NCBI RefSeq assembly: GCF_003814875.1
Contig: NZ_RKQF01000001.1
Location: forward strand, 8,804,001 to 8,868,000
Direction: 5' to 3'
DNA: 64,000 bases
DNA from: Streptomyces sp. Ag109_O5-1
Lineage (GTDB): Bacteria; Actinomycetota; Actinomycetes; Streptomycetales; Streptomycetaceae
The position numbers were made by a program, and so were the translations under genes. Within the stretch, counting starts at the first letter, position 1. Each line of letters begins with the position of its first letter. The notes under the pieces are model-generated. The model had not been told where the DNA came from. It made no database searches and worked only from the letters and a program-made list of their open reading frames with translations. This document shows positions 17,268 to 25,577 of this stretch, piece after piece.

Positions 17268-17534
17268 GATGGCTCCTCGGACGGACGACGGAGAACCTTC
17301 CGATCATCCGAGAGACCGATTGCCACCGCATCAGAATTATTAAGCCGACGAGCGGGGCGCGGCGAACAACAGGGAGCGCACACTGAAGTTCCCGACGATG
17401 CCGGGCCGTCCGGGCCGATCTCGACGGCTCTGACCCCGGACTGCGCCAGGGGTTCTGGTTGCTGTACCGGGACCGGTTTCGGGTGCTCGAAAATACTTGG
17501 GAATCCCGTACTTGCCGCTGCTACCGTCCATTAC

Positions 17535-18266
17535 GTGGCGAAACTCAATCAGATCATCGCGGTCGAGAAGGGCATCAAGTCCAAGGCTCATCAGGACCTG
17601 ACGGCTGCTCATCATGGGCTGCAGAAGCCCGCGTTGCTGGCCGGAATCTCGCGGACGTATCAGCCGAAGGACGAGGAGGGCGAGCAACTGCCGCCCGAAT
17701 CCACGCGGGTTCAGGTGCAGGCCGAGGACGTGTTGCGGGAGACCTCGGCCACGCTGACGCGGCTCTTCGATGTGACCGCCACCAAGGACTGGGCCAATTG
17801 CGAGGCCAGGGCCGACGTGAAGGTGGACGGGCGGGTACTGGTCTCCGAAGTGCCCGTGGCCTATCTGCTGTTCCTGGAGAAGCAGCTCGTCGATCTCAAT
17901 ACGTTCGTGCGCAAGCTGCCCGTGCTCGACGCCTCCGAGTCGTGGGTGCAGGATCCGTCCACCGATGCCTGGAAGACCGAGCCGGTGCGGACGCTGCGGA
18001 CCAAGAAGGTGCCCCGGAACCATGTGAAGGCCGAGGCGACGGAGAAGCATCCGGCTCAGGTCGAGGTGTACTACGAGGACGTTCCGGTGGGGTACTGGAC
18101 CACCGTGAAGTTCTCGGGGGCCCTGCCCGCGCGGCGCGTGAACGAACTTCTCGACCGGGTCGAGAAGTTGCAGCAGGCCGTCAAGTTCGCCCGCGAGGAG
18201 GCGAACGGCTCCGACGTCGTCGACCAGCGGGTCGGGGACGCCGTGTTCGGTTACCTCTTCGGGTAA
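17535..18266 (+). CDS. Conserved actinobacterial protein of unknown function
   Basis: 243 residues, hydrophilic, rich in charged residues, no signal peptide or membrane helix. Sequence blocks GISRTYQPKDEEGEQLPPES and TKDWANCEARADVKVDG look well conserved, and KVPRNHVKAEATEKHPAQV is basic. The C-terminus holds a helical segment (RVNELLDRVEKLQQAVKFAREEAN). I do not know a function. GTG 17535 lies 7 nt after TACCGT (17522-17527) without a ribosome site, hence leaderless. It is followed at once by a GC hairpin and a structured non-coding stretch (18278-18484), an association worth testing. Confidence 0.85.
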   Translation: MAKLNQIIAVEKGIKSKAHQDLTAAHHGLQKPALLAGISRTYQPKDEEGEQLPPESTRVQVQAEDVLRETSATLTRLFDVTATKDWANCEARADVKVDGRVLVSEVPVAYLLFLEKQLVDLNTFVRKLPVLDASESWVQDPSTDAWKTEPVRTLRTKKVPRNHVKAEATEKHPAQVEVYYEDVPVGYWTTVKFSGALPARRVNELLDRVEKLQQAVKFAREEANGSDVVDQRVGDAVFGYLFG

Positions 18267-18277
18267 CCTCCCATACT

Positions 18278-18484
18278 CCCCGGCCCGTTGAGGCCGGGGT
18301 GCGCGAGGAGCGCAAGCTGAAGCTGAGGCTTGTCGTGACGAGCGGTCGTACCCCACAGAACACGGGGCGGACCGCGTTGAATCTCAGACTCTCGCTCCAG
18401 ACTCAGCATTCGCCGCCGATCGCCGGATCGACCGGGCCCGGGCCCCAGCACGTCGAAATGCAGGTTCAAGTCCTGCCCGCGCAG
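18278..18484 (+). ncRNA. Putative structured RNA containing a tRNA-like T-arm
   Basis: Non-coding stretch right after the 17535 gene. It opens with a hairpin CCCCGGCC-CGTTGA-GGCCGGGG (18278-18299). At its end GCAGG-TTCAAGT-CCTGC (18460-18476) is a perfect 5-bp/7-nt tRNA T-arm, followed by CCGCGCA (18477-18483), which pairs over 6 of 7 bases with TGCGCGA at 18300-18306, as an acceptor stem would. Between them are further pairings: GCTTGT/GACGAGC, CGGTC/GACCG enclosing CCCC/GGGG, and GATC/GATC. No D-arm, clear anticodon arm or CCA end is present, so it is not an ordinary tRNA. Strand is assumed from the T-arm. Confidence 0.45.
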
Positions 18485-18788
18485 CTCGATGCGTGGTGGT
18501 CCAAAGGAAGGACGCGGCGACCTCACGACTGACCCGGGTTCTCAAGCGTGCCGGCGTGTGAAGATGGGCGGCATTCCGGGGCCCGGGGGCAGGCTACGCC
18601 CTCGGGCCCGCTCGCGTTCCCGGAATTGCGTTCATAAAGAACTCGGCGCTTCGGCCCACTTGTCACATACGCGAAATGCGGGCGCACCTTTTCGTACCGG
18701 AACACGATCTACCGTAGGGACAGCACAGCCAACAGCCCGGCCACCGTCGCCCGAAGGCATACCCCGCCCTCGTCCGGACAGGAGCCCC

Positions 18789-20645
18789 GTGTCCCCTCGT
18801 ATCGCCCTGCCGCCCTGGCTCGCCCACGCCCTGCGCGCCCAGCGCGGGCCCGTGCCCTGGAGCGCGATGACGCGAGGGGCGCTGGCCGCCGGTCCGTTGC
18901 TGCTCGCCGCGGTCCTGCTGCACCGCACCTCCCTCGGTGTCGTCGCCGCCATCGCCGCCATGCTCGCCGGGATCAACGACCGGCCGGGCAGCCGGCGGGG
19001 CGCCGTGCGGCGGCTCGGGGTGCCCGCGGCGGCCGGGGCGATCGGGCTGCTCGCCGGGACGTACGGCGGAGCGCACCTCGCCGCCGTACCGCTGACCCTG
19101 CTGCTCACCGGGCTCGGCCTGGTCGCCGGCGGAATGAGCGCCGTCGGGCCCGTCGCCTCCGGGGCCGGGACGCAGTTACTGGTCGCCGCGGCCATCGGCG
19201 CCGGGATGCCGGTCGCCGAGGCGGGCTGGCAGCGGGCGCTCGCCTTCCTCACCGGCGCCGGATGGCTGCTGGTGCTGCGGCTCGCCCTGCCCGCCCCGGG
19301 CGCCATCGCCGGCGACTACCGTTTCGACGGGGAGCGGGCCGCCGTCGCCGCCGTGTACGACGCCGTCGCCGACCTCCTCGACGCCGTGGGGAGCGAGGCG
19401 GCCGGTGGCAGGCGGGCCGCCCTCACCGCCGCCCTCGACCACGCCCAGGACGCCCTCACCGGGCCCCGGCTGCGGCGGTACGCCAGCTCCGCTGCCGAGC
19501 GCCGGCTGCGCACGCAGTACGCCGCCGCCCTGCCCCTCGCCGAGGCGGCCACCGCCCTCGCCTGGGCCGGAGAGCCGATGTCCGCGCGGGCGGCCGAGGG
19601 GCCTCGGCGGCTCGCCGCCGCCGTACGGGACAACGGCGGGACCGGGCCGCTGCCCGCGCCGTCCCGGTCGGCGCCCGCGCTGCGTGCGCTGGACGACGCT
19701 CTGCTCCGCGCCGCCGAGGCCTTCGACCGCGCCGAGGGCGGGGAGCAGCGGCCGCCCGCCCGGCGCCGCGGCCCGAAGGAGATCCTGCGGGCGGCACTCG
19801 GCAGCGGCGGACGGGAGTACGGGCTGCGGGTCGCCGTCTGCTTCGGCGCCAGCGCCGCCATCGCCCAGGCCCTGCACCACGCCCGCTGGTACGGCCAGCA
19901 CCAGCACTGGTACTGGCTGCCCGCCACCGCCGTCTTCCTCGTCAAGCCCGACCTCGGACCGCTCGCCTCCCGCGTGCTGTGCCGGGCCGCGGGGACGGTG
20001 CTCGGCGCCCTTCTCTTCGCGGGCTTCGCCGCCGTACTGCCCCGGCCCGAAGGGCTCATCGCCCTGGTGGCCGTCTGCGGTGCTCTCGTCCCGGTGTCCA
20101 CCCGCCACTTCGCCGCCCAGACCGCCGTCGTCACCGTCCTCGTGCTCGCCCTGGTCATGGTCGGCGGCGAACCGCAGGCCTCCGTCAGCCGGATCGGCGA
20201 GACGCTGCTGGCCTGCGCGCTCGTGCTGATCGTCGGCCATCTGCCGATGCCGGGCAGACGGGGCGGCGGGGTACGCGCCCGGCTCGCGACGGCGGGGCGG
20301 GCCGCACACGCCTACCTCGCCCATGTACTGAGCGAGTCCGACGACCGCGGCGAACGCTGGGCGCTGCGCCGCGAGGCCTACCGCACCCTCGCCGAGGCCC
20401 GCACCGCCATCGCCCTCGCCGCAGCCGAACTCCCCGCCCTCGCCCGGCACACCGAGGGCACGGACGCGGTGGCCGCCGTACTCGAACGGCTCGTGGACAC
20501 CACCACCGCGTGCGCCGTGCACCTCGACGAGACAGGGCGGCTCACCGCGCAGCACACCCGGCAGCTCAGGGAGCTGGCCGCCGAGTTGGAACACGGCGGG
20601 CAGCGGCTCGGGGTCGTGGTGCCGCGGATGCCGGTCGCGGCCTGA
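18789..20645 (+). CDS. FUSC family membrane protein (aromatic acid exporter-like)
   Basis: 618 residues. The N-terminal half has about six helices (LLLAAVLLHRTSLGVVAAIAAMLAGI and following) and a second membrane block near residues 340-480 (WYWLPATAVFLVKPDLGPLASRVL is the FUSC signature). Cytoplasmic helical regions follow each. Related proteins export aromatic acids (AaeB, YccS). GTG 18789 follows GGAGCCCC. Residue 130 is encoded by TTA (19176-19178), the only in-frame TTA I found in an intact gene of this window, so translation should depend on the bldA leucyl-tRNA. No gene was seen in 18485-18788. Confidence 0.88.
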   Translation: MSPRIALPPWLAHALRAQRGPVPWSAMTRGALAAGPLLLAAVLLHRTSLGVVAAIAAMLAGINDRPGSRRGAVRRLGVPAAAGAIGLLAGTYGGAHLAAVPLTLLLTGLGLVAGGMSAVGPVASGAGTQLLVAAAIGAGMPVAEAGWQRALAFLTGAGWLLVLRLALPAPGAIAGDYRFDGERAAVAAVYDAVADLLDAVGSEAAGGRRAALTAALDHAQDALTGPRLRRYASSAAERRLRTQYAAALPLAEAATALAWAGEPMSARAAEGPRRLAAAVRDNGGTGPLPAPSRSAPALRALDDALLRAAEAFDRAEGGEQRPPARRRGPKEILRAALGSGGREYGLRVAVCFGASAAIAQALHHARWYGQHQHWYWLPATAVFLVKPDLGPLASRVLCRAAGTVLGALLFAGFAAVLPRPEGLIALVAVCGALVPVSTRHFAAQTAVVTVLVLALVMVGGEPQASVSRIGETLLACALVLIVGHLPMPGRRGGGVRARLATAGRAAHAYLAHVLSESDDRGERWALRREAYRTLAEARTAIALAAAELPALARHTEGTDAVAAVLERLVDTTTACAVHLDETGRLTAQHTRQLRELAAELEHGGQRLGVVVPRMPVAA

Positions 20646-20739
20646 GACCGGCGGAGCAGAAAGAATCTCCGGCCACACCGATGAGTTCGCTCGCCTGCGG
20701 AGGTCACCACCCGGAACCGACCGTCGTGCAGGAGGGCCC

Positions 20740-21384
20740 ATGTCGCTTCCGGAGATCGTCTCGCGTGAGCGGTGGCGTGCCGCGCGCGAGGAGCTGCAGC
20801 TCAAGGAGGACGCGCTCACACGCGCGCGGGACGCGCTGGGCGCCGAGCGGCGCGGGCTGCCGATGGTGGCGGTGGACCCCGAGTACGTCTTCGAGGGCGG
20901 CGACGGCAAGGCGACCCTGCTCGACCTGTTCGACGGGCGGGCCCAACTGATCGTCCACCACTTCATGTTCGCTCCGGAGTGGGAGGCCGGCTGTCCCGGC
21001 TGCTCCGCCTTCCTGGACCAGATCGGCCACCTCGCCCATCTGCGGGCGCGCGGCACGTCGTTCGCGGTGGTCTCCCGGGCGCCGTTCACCAGAATCCTGC
21101 CGTTCAAGGCGCGGATGGGCTGGACGCTGCCCTGGTACTCGTCGTATCAGAGCGACTTCAACCGTGACTTCGAGGCGACCCTGCTGGTGGACGACGAACC
21201 GGTCGAACGGGCGGGGATCAGCTGCTTCCTGCGGGAGCACGACCGGGTGTTCCACACCTACTCCGCCCACGGCCGCGGACTCGACGGACTCGGTTCGACC
21301 ACCTCGCTTCTCGACCTGACGGCGCTGGGGCGGATGCCGGAGAGCGGCGACCGGGTGCGGTATCACGACGAGTACGACGACTGA
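20740..21384 (+). CDS. DUF899 family thioredoxin-fold protein
   Basis: 214 residues of the DUF899 family, a thioredoxin-like fold. The segment LIVHHFMFAPEWEAGCPGCSAFLDQIGH contains the CPGC pair (residues about 87-90) at the place of the thioredoxin active site. The tail PWYSSYQSDFNRDF is also typical. ATG 20740 has GGAGGG upstream. Function unknown, possibly redox-related. Confidence 0.88.
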   Translation: MSLPEIVSRERWRAAREELQLKEDALTRARDALGAERRGLPMVAVDPEYVFEGGDGKATLLDLFDGRAQLIVHHFMFAPEWEAGCPGCSAFLDQIGHLAHLRARGTSFAVVSRAPFTRILPFKARMGWTLPWYSSYQSDFNRDFEATLLVDDEPVERAGISCFLREHDRVFHTYSAHGRGLDGLGSTTSLLDLTALGRMPESGDRVRYHDEYDD

Positions 21385-21548
21385 CGCGGACCGTCACGGA
21401 CCGTCACGGACATGGCTGAAAGTCAACGGACCCTCACTCTCCGCGCCGTTGGTGTGTCGGCTATGTCTCAGTACCGTCACCGGGCGAGCCATTCACGTTC
21501 TCCAGAGCGTTAACTCCTACGAGTACGACGCATTTCTGGAGGTGCAGG

Positions 21549-21725
21549 ATGGTGAACGGGCGAACCGTGCTCGAGTGCTTTCCCGCAGGCGGACCGCGAG
21601 GATCATGGCCTGCGGAGGAGTTCGCGCAGGCCCGGCGGCTGGAAGGGCTGCCGGCCGAAGTCGTGATGGACCTGACGACCGACACCTTTCTGGTGATCGT
21701 GCGCGGGGACGCGGCCGGGAGCTGA
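21549..21725 (+). CDS. Small conserved-looking protein, 58 residues
   Basis: A short frame with coding-type GC bias starts at ATG 21549, six bases after a strong GGAGG site, and ends at TGA 21725. The product begins MVNGRTVLECFPAGGPRGSW, continues with AEEFAQARRLEGLPAEVVMDL, and ends FLVIVRGDAAGS. No signal peptide, membrane segment or known motif. I believe the strong ribosome site and codon bias make it real. It converges on the ABC exporter, whose stop is 34 bp away. Confidence 0.65.
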   Translation: MVNGRTVLECFPAGGPRGSWPAEEFAQARRLEGLPAEVVMDLTTDTFLVIVRGDAAGS

Positions 21726-21758
21726 CCCGCCTCGCGGGGCCAGGACCAGGGCCAGGGG

Positions 21759-23702
21759 CTAACCCGCCTTGCGCGCCGGGAGCTTCGCCGTGAACTGGTC
21801 CGCCTGGAGCGCGTACAGCTCCGCGTAGACCCCGCCGCTCGCCAGCAGTTCGTCGGGGGTCCCCGACTCCACCACCCGGCCCTGGTCGAGGACATGCACC
21901 AGATCGGCATGGCGGACCGACGCCAGCCGGTGGGTGATCAGCACGACGGTCTGCCCGCTGCCCGCCAGGGCGCGGATCTTCTCGAAGACCTCCAGCTCGG
22001 CCCGGGCGTCCAGGGCGGCCGTGGGCTCGTCCACGATCAGGATGCGGCCGCGCCGGTAGGCGGCCCGCGCGATACCCAGGCGCTGCCACTGACCGCCGGA
22101 CAGTTCGTGCCCGCCGCTGAAGTTGCGGGCCAGCAGGGTGTCCAGGCCGTGCGGCAGATCCTCGACCACCTCCTCCGCGCCCGCCTCCGTGACCGAGGTG
22201 GCCAGCCGGTCCTCGGTGAGCGGCGCCGACGAGCGGCCGACGGCCACGTTCACCTTGGCGGTGAACGGCCAGCGCTTGAAGTCCTGGGCGACCATCGCGA
22301 TGCGCTCCGCGAGCCGGTGCCGGTCGGCCTTCGCCGCGTCGACACCGTCCCACAGGATGCGGCCCCGGTCCGGCTGGTACAGCCCGGCCAGCAGCTTGAC
22401 CAGGGTGGTCTTGCCCGAACCGTTCTCACCGACCAGGGCGATGATCCGGCCGAGGGGGAGTGCGAGGGTCACATCGTCCAAGGCGGGGCGGGCGCTGTCA
22501 CCCGGATAGGTGAAGGTGACGTTCTCGAAGCGGATCTCCCGCGGCTCCTCGGGCAGCGGGTCGCCGCCGACCGGGATCGCCCGTTCGGCCGCCTCGACGT
22601 ACAGCCGTTCCAGATCGCCGACGAACAGCGCCTCCTCGTGCAGCGTGTTGATCTCCAGCACAAGGGTGTCGAGGCTCGCCGAACCGGTGCGGATCGCGAT
22701 CACCGCCGTACCGGCCACCGACAGGGCCATCGCCCCGCCCAGCAGCAGCGCGCCCAGCGTTGCGTACGTGGCGACGGTCGCGAGGCCGGTCCAGGCCGCC
22801 GCGATCAGGCCGGTGCGGGCGGCGAGCCGGGCGAGCCGGGCCTGCTCCGCCTCCGCCGTCTCCGACATGGCCCGGAAGTGCCGCAGCAGGAAGGGGCCGA
22901 CCCCGTGCACCCGGATCTCCGGCGCCGCTTCCGGCTCGGTGAGCAGGGCACTGATCAGATGGCCGGCGCGGGCGTGCTGGATCCAGGTGTGGAACGACTC
23001 GTAGCGGCGCCGCGCGTTGGTCAGGGCGCCCCAGGCGCTCGGGATCGTCATCGTGATCAGCAGCGGGAGCAGGGCCGGGTGCAGCACGGTCAGCACTCCG
23101 GCCGCCGCGATCAGCGAGATCATCGCGTTCACCACGCGGGTGCCGTAACTGATCATGCGCCTGGCGGAGGAGGCTCCGTACTGCGCGGTGTCCAGCAGCT
23201 TGTGGAAGGCGTGGTCCTCGATCGCGGCGAGCTCGACGGCCGCCGCCCGCTCCAGGTACATCTCTGTCGCCACCCGCTCGACCTTGGGTTCGAGACGGCC
23301 CGTGGCATACGTCGAGGCGGCGCGCAGCATGGCGGAGACCAGCAGGACCGCGGCCATGATCACCAGGGCGGGGGCGGCACCGCGCAGCCGCTGCTCGATG
23401 GTGCCGCCGCCGATCAGGCGGCCCAGCACGCTGTTCACGGCCAGCAGGCTCACGGCCTGGGCCATTCCGACGCCCAGCTGTGCGGCCAGCACGGTCCGCG
23501 CGGCCCCGGCGTCGGCCTGCCGCGCCAGCCGCAGACTGGACGCGAGCATGCCGGGCAGGCGGGTCATCATGGCGCGGAAGTCCAGCTCCAGGAAGGCGTC
23601 CCCGTGCTGGTTCCAGCCCATGTCGTAGCGCAGCGGACCTCCGAACAGCAGGCGCTCCGACTCGGACACCTCGGGCGCCTCCGTGTTCCGCCTCTTCCTC
23701 AC
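21759..23702 (-). CDS. ABC exporter with fused membrane and ATPase domains
   Basis: 647-residue half-transporter. A six-helix membrane domain (residues about 40-330) is followed by a nucleotide-binding domain: Walker A LVGENGSGKTTLVKLLAG, Q-loop in MVAQDFKRWPF, signature ELSGGQWQRLGIARAAYRRGR, Walker B ILIVDEPTAALD and the H-loop in LITHRLASVRHADL. GTG 23702 is chosen because GGGGAGG stands 6 nt before it; an open frame continues 46 codons upstream. It resembles exporters of peptides or small molecules in Streptomyces; the cargo is unknown. It probably works as a dimer. Confidence 0.93.
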   Translation of the reverse strand: MRKRRNTEAPEVSESERLLFGGPLRYDMGWNQHGDAFLELDFRAMMTRLPGMLASSLRLARQADAGAARTVLAAQLGVGMAQAVSLLAVNSVLGRLIGGGTIEQRLRGAAPALVIMAAVLLVSAMLRAASTYATGRLEPKVERVATEMYLERAAAVELAAIEDHAFHKLLDTAQYGASSARRMISYGTRVVNAMISLIAAAGVLTVLHPALLPLLITMTIPSAWGALTNARRRYESFHTWIQHARAGHLISALLTEPEAAPEIRVHGVGPFLLRHFRAMSETAEAEQARLARLAARTGLIAAAWTGLATVATYATLGALLLGGAMALSVAGTAVIAIRTGSASLDTLVLEINTLHEEALFVGDLERLYVEAAERAIPVGGDPLPEEPREIRFENVTFTYPGDSARPALDDVTLALPLGRIIALVGENGSGKTTLVKLLAGLYQPDRGRILWDGVDAAKADRHRLAERIAMVAQDFKRWPFTAKVNVAVGRSSAPLTEDRLATSVTEAGAEEVVEDLPHGLDTLLARNFSGGHELSGGQWQRLGIARAAYRRGRILIVDEPTAALDARAELEVFEKIRALAGSGQTVVLITHRLASVRHADLVHVLDQGRVVESGTPDELLASGGVYAELYALQADQFTAKLPARKAG

Positions 23703-24068
23703 CGCGATCCTCCCCAGGGCCGTCGACGAACGGCCACTATCGCGGGCCGAGCGGCCGCCGGGCAGGGCGCGTGACGGGGATCGCGGGGTGCGGGGGAGTG
23801 CGCCGGGGGTGCGGGCCGAGAAGGGGCCGAGTCGGTTCACCGTTCGAACGACTGGGGCGATCTCCTGCTGCCGGGCTTGTGCGGTTGCCGGTCGTGCCGC
23901 TGGCGGCTGTGGGGCCTGCCGTTGTCGTGCGTGCTGCTGTGTGTGGGGCGTGCCCCTGTAGGTGGATCCGATGGCAGTCGTGCTGCTGCCGGTCGTGGCA
24001 CCGCAGGGCGAGCCGTTATCGGCCGTTGTACTGCCGGTCGAGCCGTTATCGGTCGCGCCGCGCAGCGG
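23703..24068. other. Gene-free stretch with short direct repeats
   Basis: Between the ABC exporter start and the end of the 24069 gene. Contains repeats of CGAGCCGTTATCGG (about 24010 and 24042) and GT-rich GTGCTGC/GTTGTCG runs. Open frames here lack ribosome sites and coding bias. Presumably holds the exporter promoter. Confidence 0.5.
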
Positions 24069-24506
24069 TCACGCGTTGAGGGGGCGGGACCACTCCGGTG
24101 TCGTCCCCGTCACCCGGCACAGGGCGAGGTACAGCGGTATCGGCGGGGTGTACGGCACCGTGCCCGCAGGGCGATGGATCAGCCGGGCGGTGCCGGGGAG
24201 CGGGGCGCCCGGGCTGTAGTGGACCGGGGCGGGCCAGGTGAGGGCGTAGTCGGAGTCCGCCGGGACGATCCACCACCAGTGCGTGCCGTCGGCGTACACG
24301 CATCCCACTCGCGGCAGCCGGGGCACCACCAGCGGCCCGAGGCCGGCCGCTACGGCCACGGCGTCGCAGCCCAGCGGTGCCGTCATGCCCTCGGGCATCG
24401 GCAGCTGCCGGGTGTCACCGCCTGTCACCGGCCGCCGGCCGCCCCGCTTCAGACGGACCAGGGTGTCGAGACCCAGCGACCGGCCGAAACCGGGGGCGCC
24501 GCTCAT
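24069..24506 (-). CDS. Conserved hypothetical protein
   Basis: 145 residues, soluble, no recognised domain. Blocks worth noting are GCVYADGTHWWWIVPADSDYALTWP and YSPGAPLPGTARLIHRPAG, the first with a striking Trp run. Its ATG (24506) overlaps the end of the HATPase gene by 4 nt, so both are made from one transcript and probably act in one pathway with the XRE/DUF397 pair across the divergent promoter. Confidence 0.78.
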   Translation of the reverse strand: MSGAPGFGRSLGLDTLVRLKRGGRRPVTGGDTRQLPMPEGMTAPLGCDAVAVAAGLGPLVVPRLPRVGCVYADGTHWWWIVPADSDYALTWPAPVHYSPGAPLPGTARLIHRPAGTVPYTPPIPLYLALCRVTGTTPEWSRPLNA

Positions 24507-25186
24507 GCCGTCCTCCGCCGGGGCACCGACCCCAGGGCCTTCGGCTGCCCCTCCTCGCCGGAACCCGGGGAGGGGCGGTGCACGGGGCTGCGCGACGGAT
24601 CACCCGCGGGACCGCGGGACGAGCCGCGTGACGTGCCCGGATCGGGGCGGGCGCCCCAGCCGAGGTCATTACGGGGTTCGGCCGTGTCCCGCGCCGCGTC
24701 GGTCTGGCGCGGCAGCTCGGCCCAGACCAGCAGTCCGGGCCCGTGCTCCTGGGCCCCCCAGGCCTGGCACAGCGCGTCGACGAGGAGCAATCCCCTCCCG
24801 TGCTCCTCCTCCGGCCGCTGCGGGGACGGATGGGGCTCGTCGGGAGAGCAGCCTTCGTCGTGCACGGCTATGCGCACCGTGTCGTCGTGGTCGTGCAGCT
24901 CGCACACGACGCGACTGCTCGCGGTGTGCACGATCGCGTTGGTGACCAACTCGGATATGACGAGCTCGGCGGTGTCACAGGTGTCCGCGCAGACCGACCA
25001 GCCGGTCAGCCGGGCACGCACCAGGCGTCTCGCCTGGGCGGGGGAACCCGGATGAGCGGCCAGCTCGAACCGGAACCGGCGCTCGGCAGCGCCCCCACCA
25101 GGGGCGACTCCCGTGGCAGCGCCGAGACCAACATGGTCTGCGGCGGCGTCTGTTCCTAAGGGCGCGGACGGAATCACGCTTGCCAC
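24503..25186 (-). CDS. HATPase-domain protein (anti-sigma-factor kinase-like)
   Basis: 227 residues. Residues about 35-150 form a GHKL ATPase of the RsbW/SpoIIAB type: N box ELVTNAIVHT, G1 box HDEGCSPDE and G2 box HGRGLLLVDALCQAWG. The last 70 residues are Pro/Gly/Arg-rich and disordered. In Streptomyces such proteins are typically encoded beside XRE-DUF5753 and DUF397 genes, as here. GTG 25186 follows GGCGGGG; alternative starts are TTG 25213 and GTG 25177. A direct kinase or anti-sigma role is inference. Confidence 0.86.
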   Translation of the reverse strand: MASVIPSAPLGTDAAADHVGLGAATGVAPGGGAAERRFRFELAAHPGSPAQARRLVRARLTGWSVCADTCDTAELVISELVTNAIVHTASSRVVCELHDHDDTVRIAVHDEGCSPDEPHPSPQRPEEEHGRGLLLVDALCQAWGAQEHGPGLLVWAELPRQTDAARDTAEPRNDLGWGARPDPGTSRGSSRGPAGDPSRSPVHRPSPGSGEEGQPKALGSVPRRRTA

Positions 25187-25217
25187 TATCGCCCCGCCGT
25201 GAACACTTGGCAAGTGT

Positions 25218-25238
25218 CACTCTGAAAAATGCAGAGTG
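25218..25238. promoter_or_regulatory. Inverted repeat in divergent promoter region
   Basis: CACTCTG (25218-25224) and CAGAGTG (25232-25238) form a perfect 7-bp inverted repeat around AAAAATG, 31 bp upstream of the HATPase start and 340 bp before the XRE gene. Possible operator for the XRE regulator. The remaining gap (25239-25577) shows no gene. Confidence 0.45.
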
Positions 25239-25577
25239 CTGTGTGACGCGGTGAAGGGCCGTGGCACACTGCTCGCAACAGCAAGTCGAGCGGCGCCAGT
25301 TGGGATCAGTGAGGATCCGGCGGACCGATTCGGCCCATGCGACACGACGTGACCGACGGTGAACGACCCGGCCGACCAAGCCGATCCGGTCGTTCCTGGC
25401 GGTTCGGGCGTCCTGGTCGTTCCGGTCGTTCCGTCAGATTTTCGAATGAGTCTTCGAATGGCGCCGCTGGCCTGTCGGCATGCCGGGTGACACCTGTAGG
25501 TGCACGTGGCTGCGGACGGCCGTGACGCCGGTGAGCCCAAGTGGCTGCCCGGTCAGGGAACTTCGTGGAGGTGGAGC

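Noticed and set aside
18300..18484. Ordinary tRNA gene
   Set aside because: T-arm and acceptor pairing are present but D-arm, anticodon arm and CCA are not, and the span is over 180 nt; listed only as a structured RNA candidate.
18267..18532. Protein-coding extension after the 17535 gene
   Set aside because: Open frame is Arg/Pro/Gln-rich, overlaps multiple RNA stems and lacks start signals.
23939..24068. CRISPR-like direct repeats
   Set aside because: Only two 14-bp copies, with no regular spacers and no cas genes.
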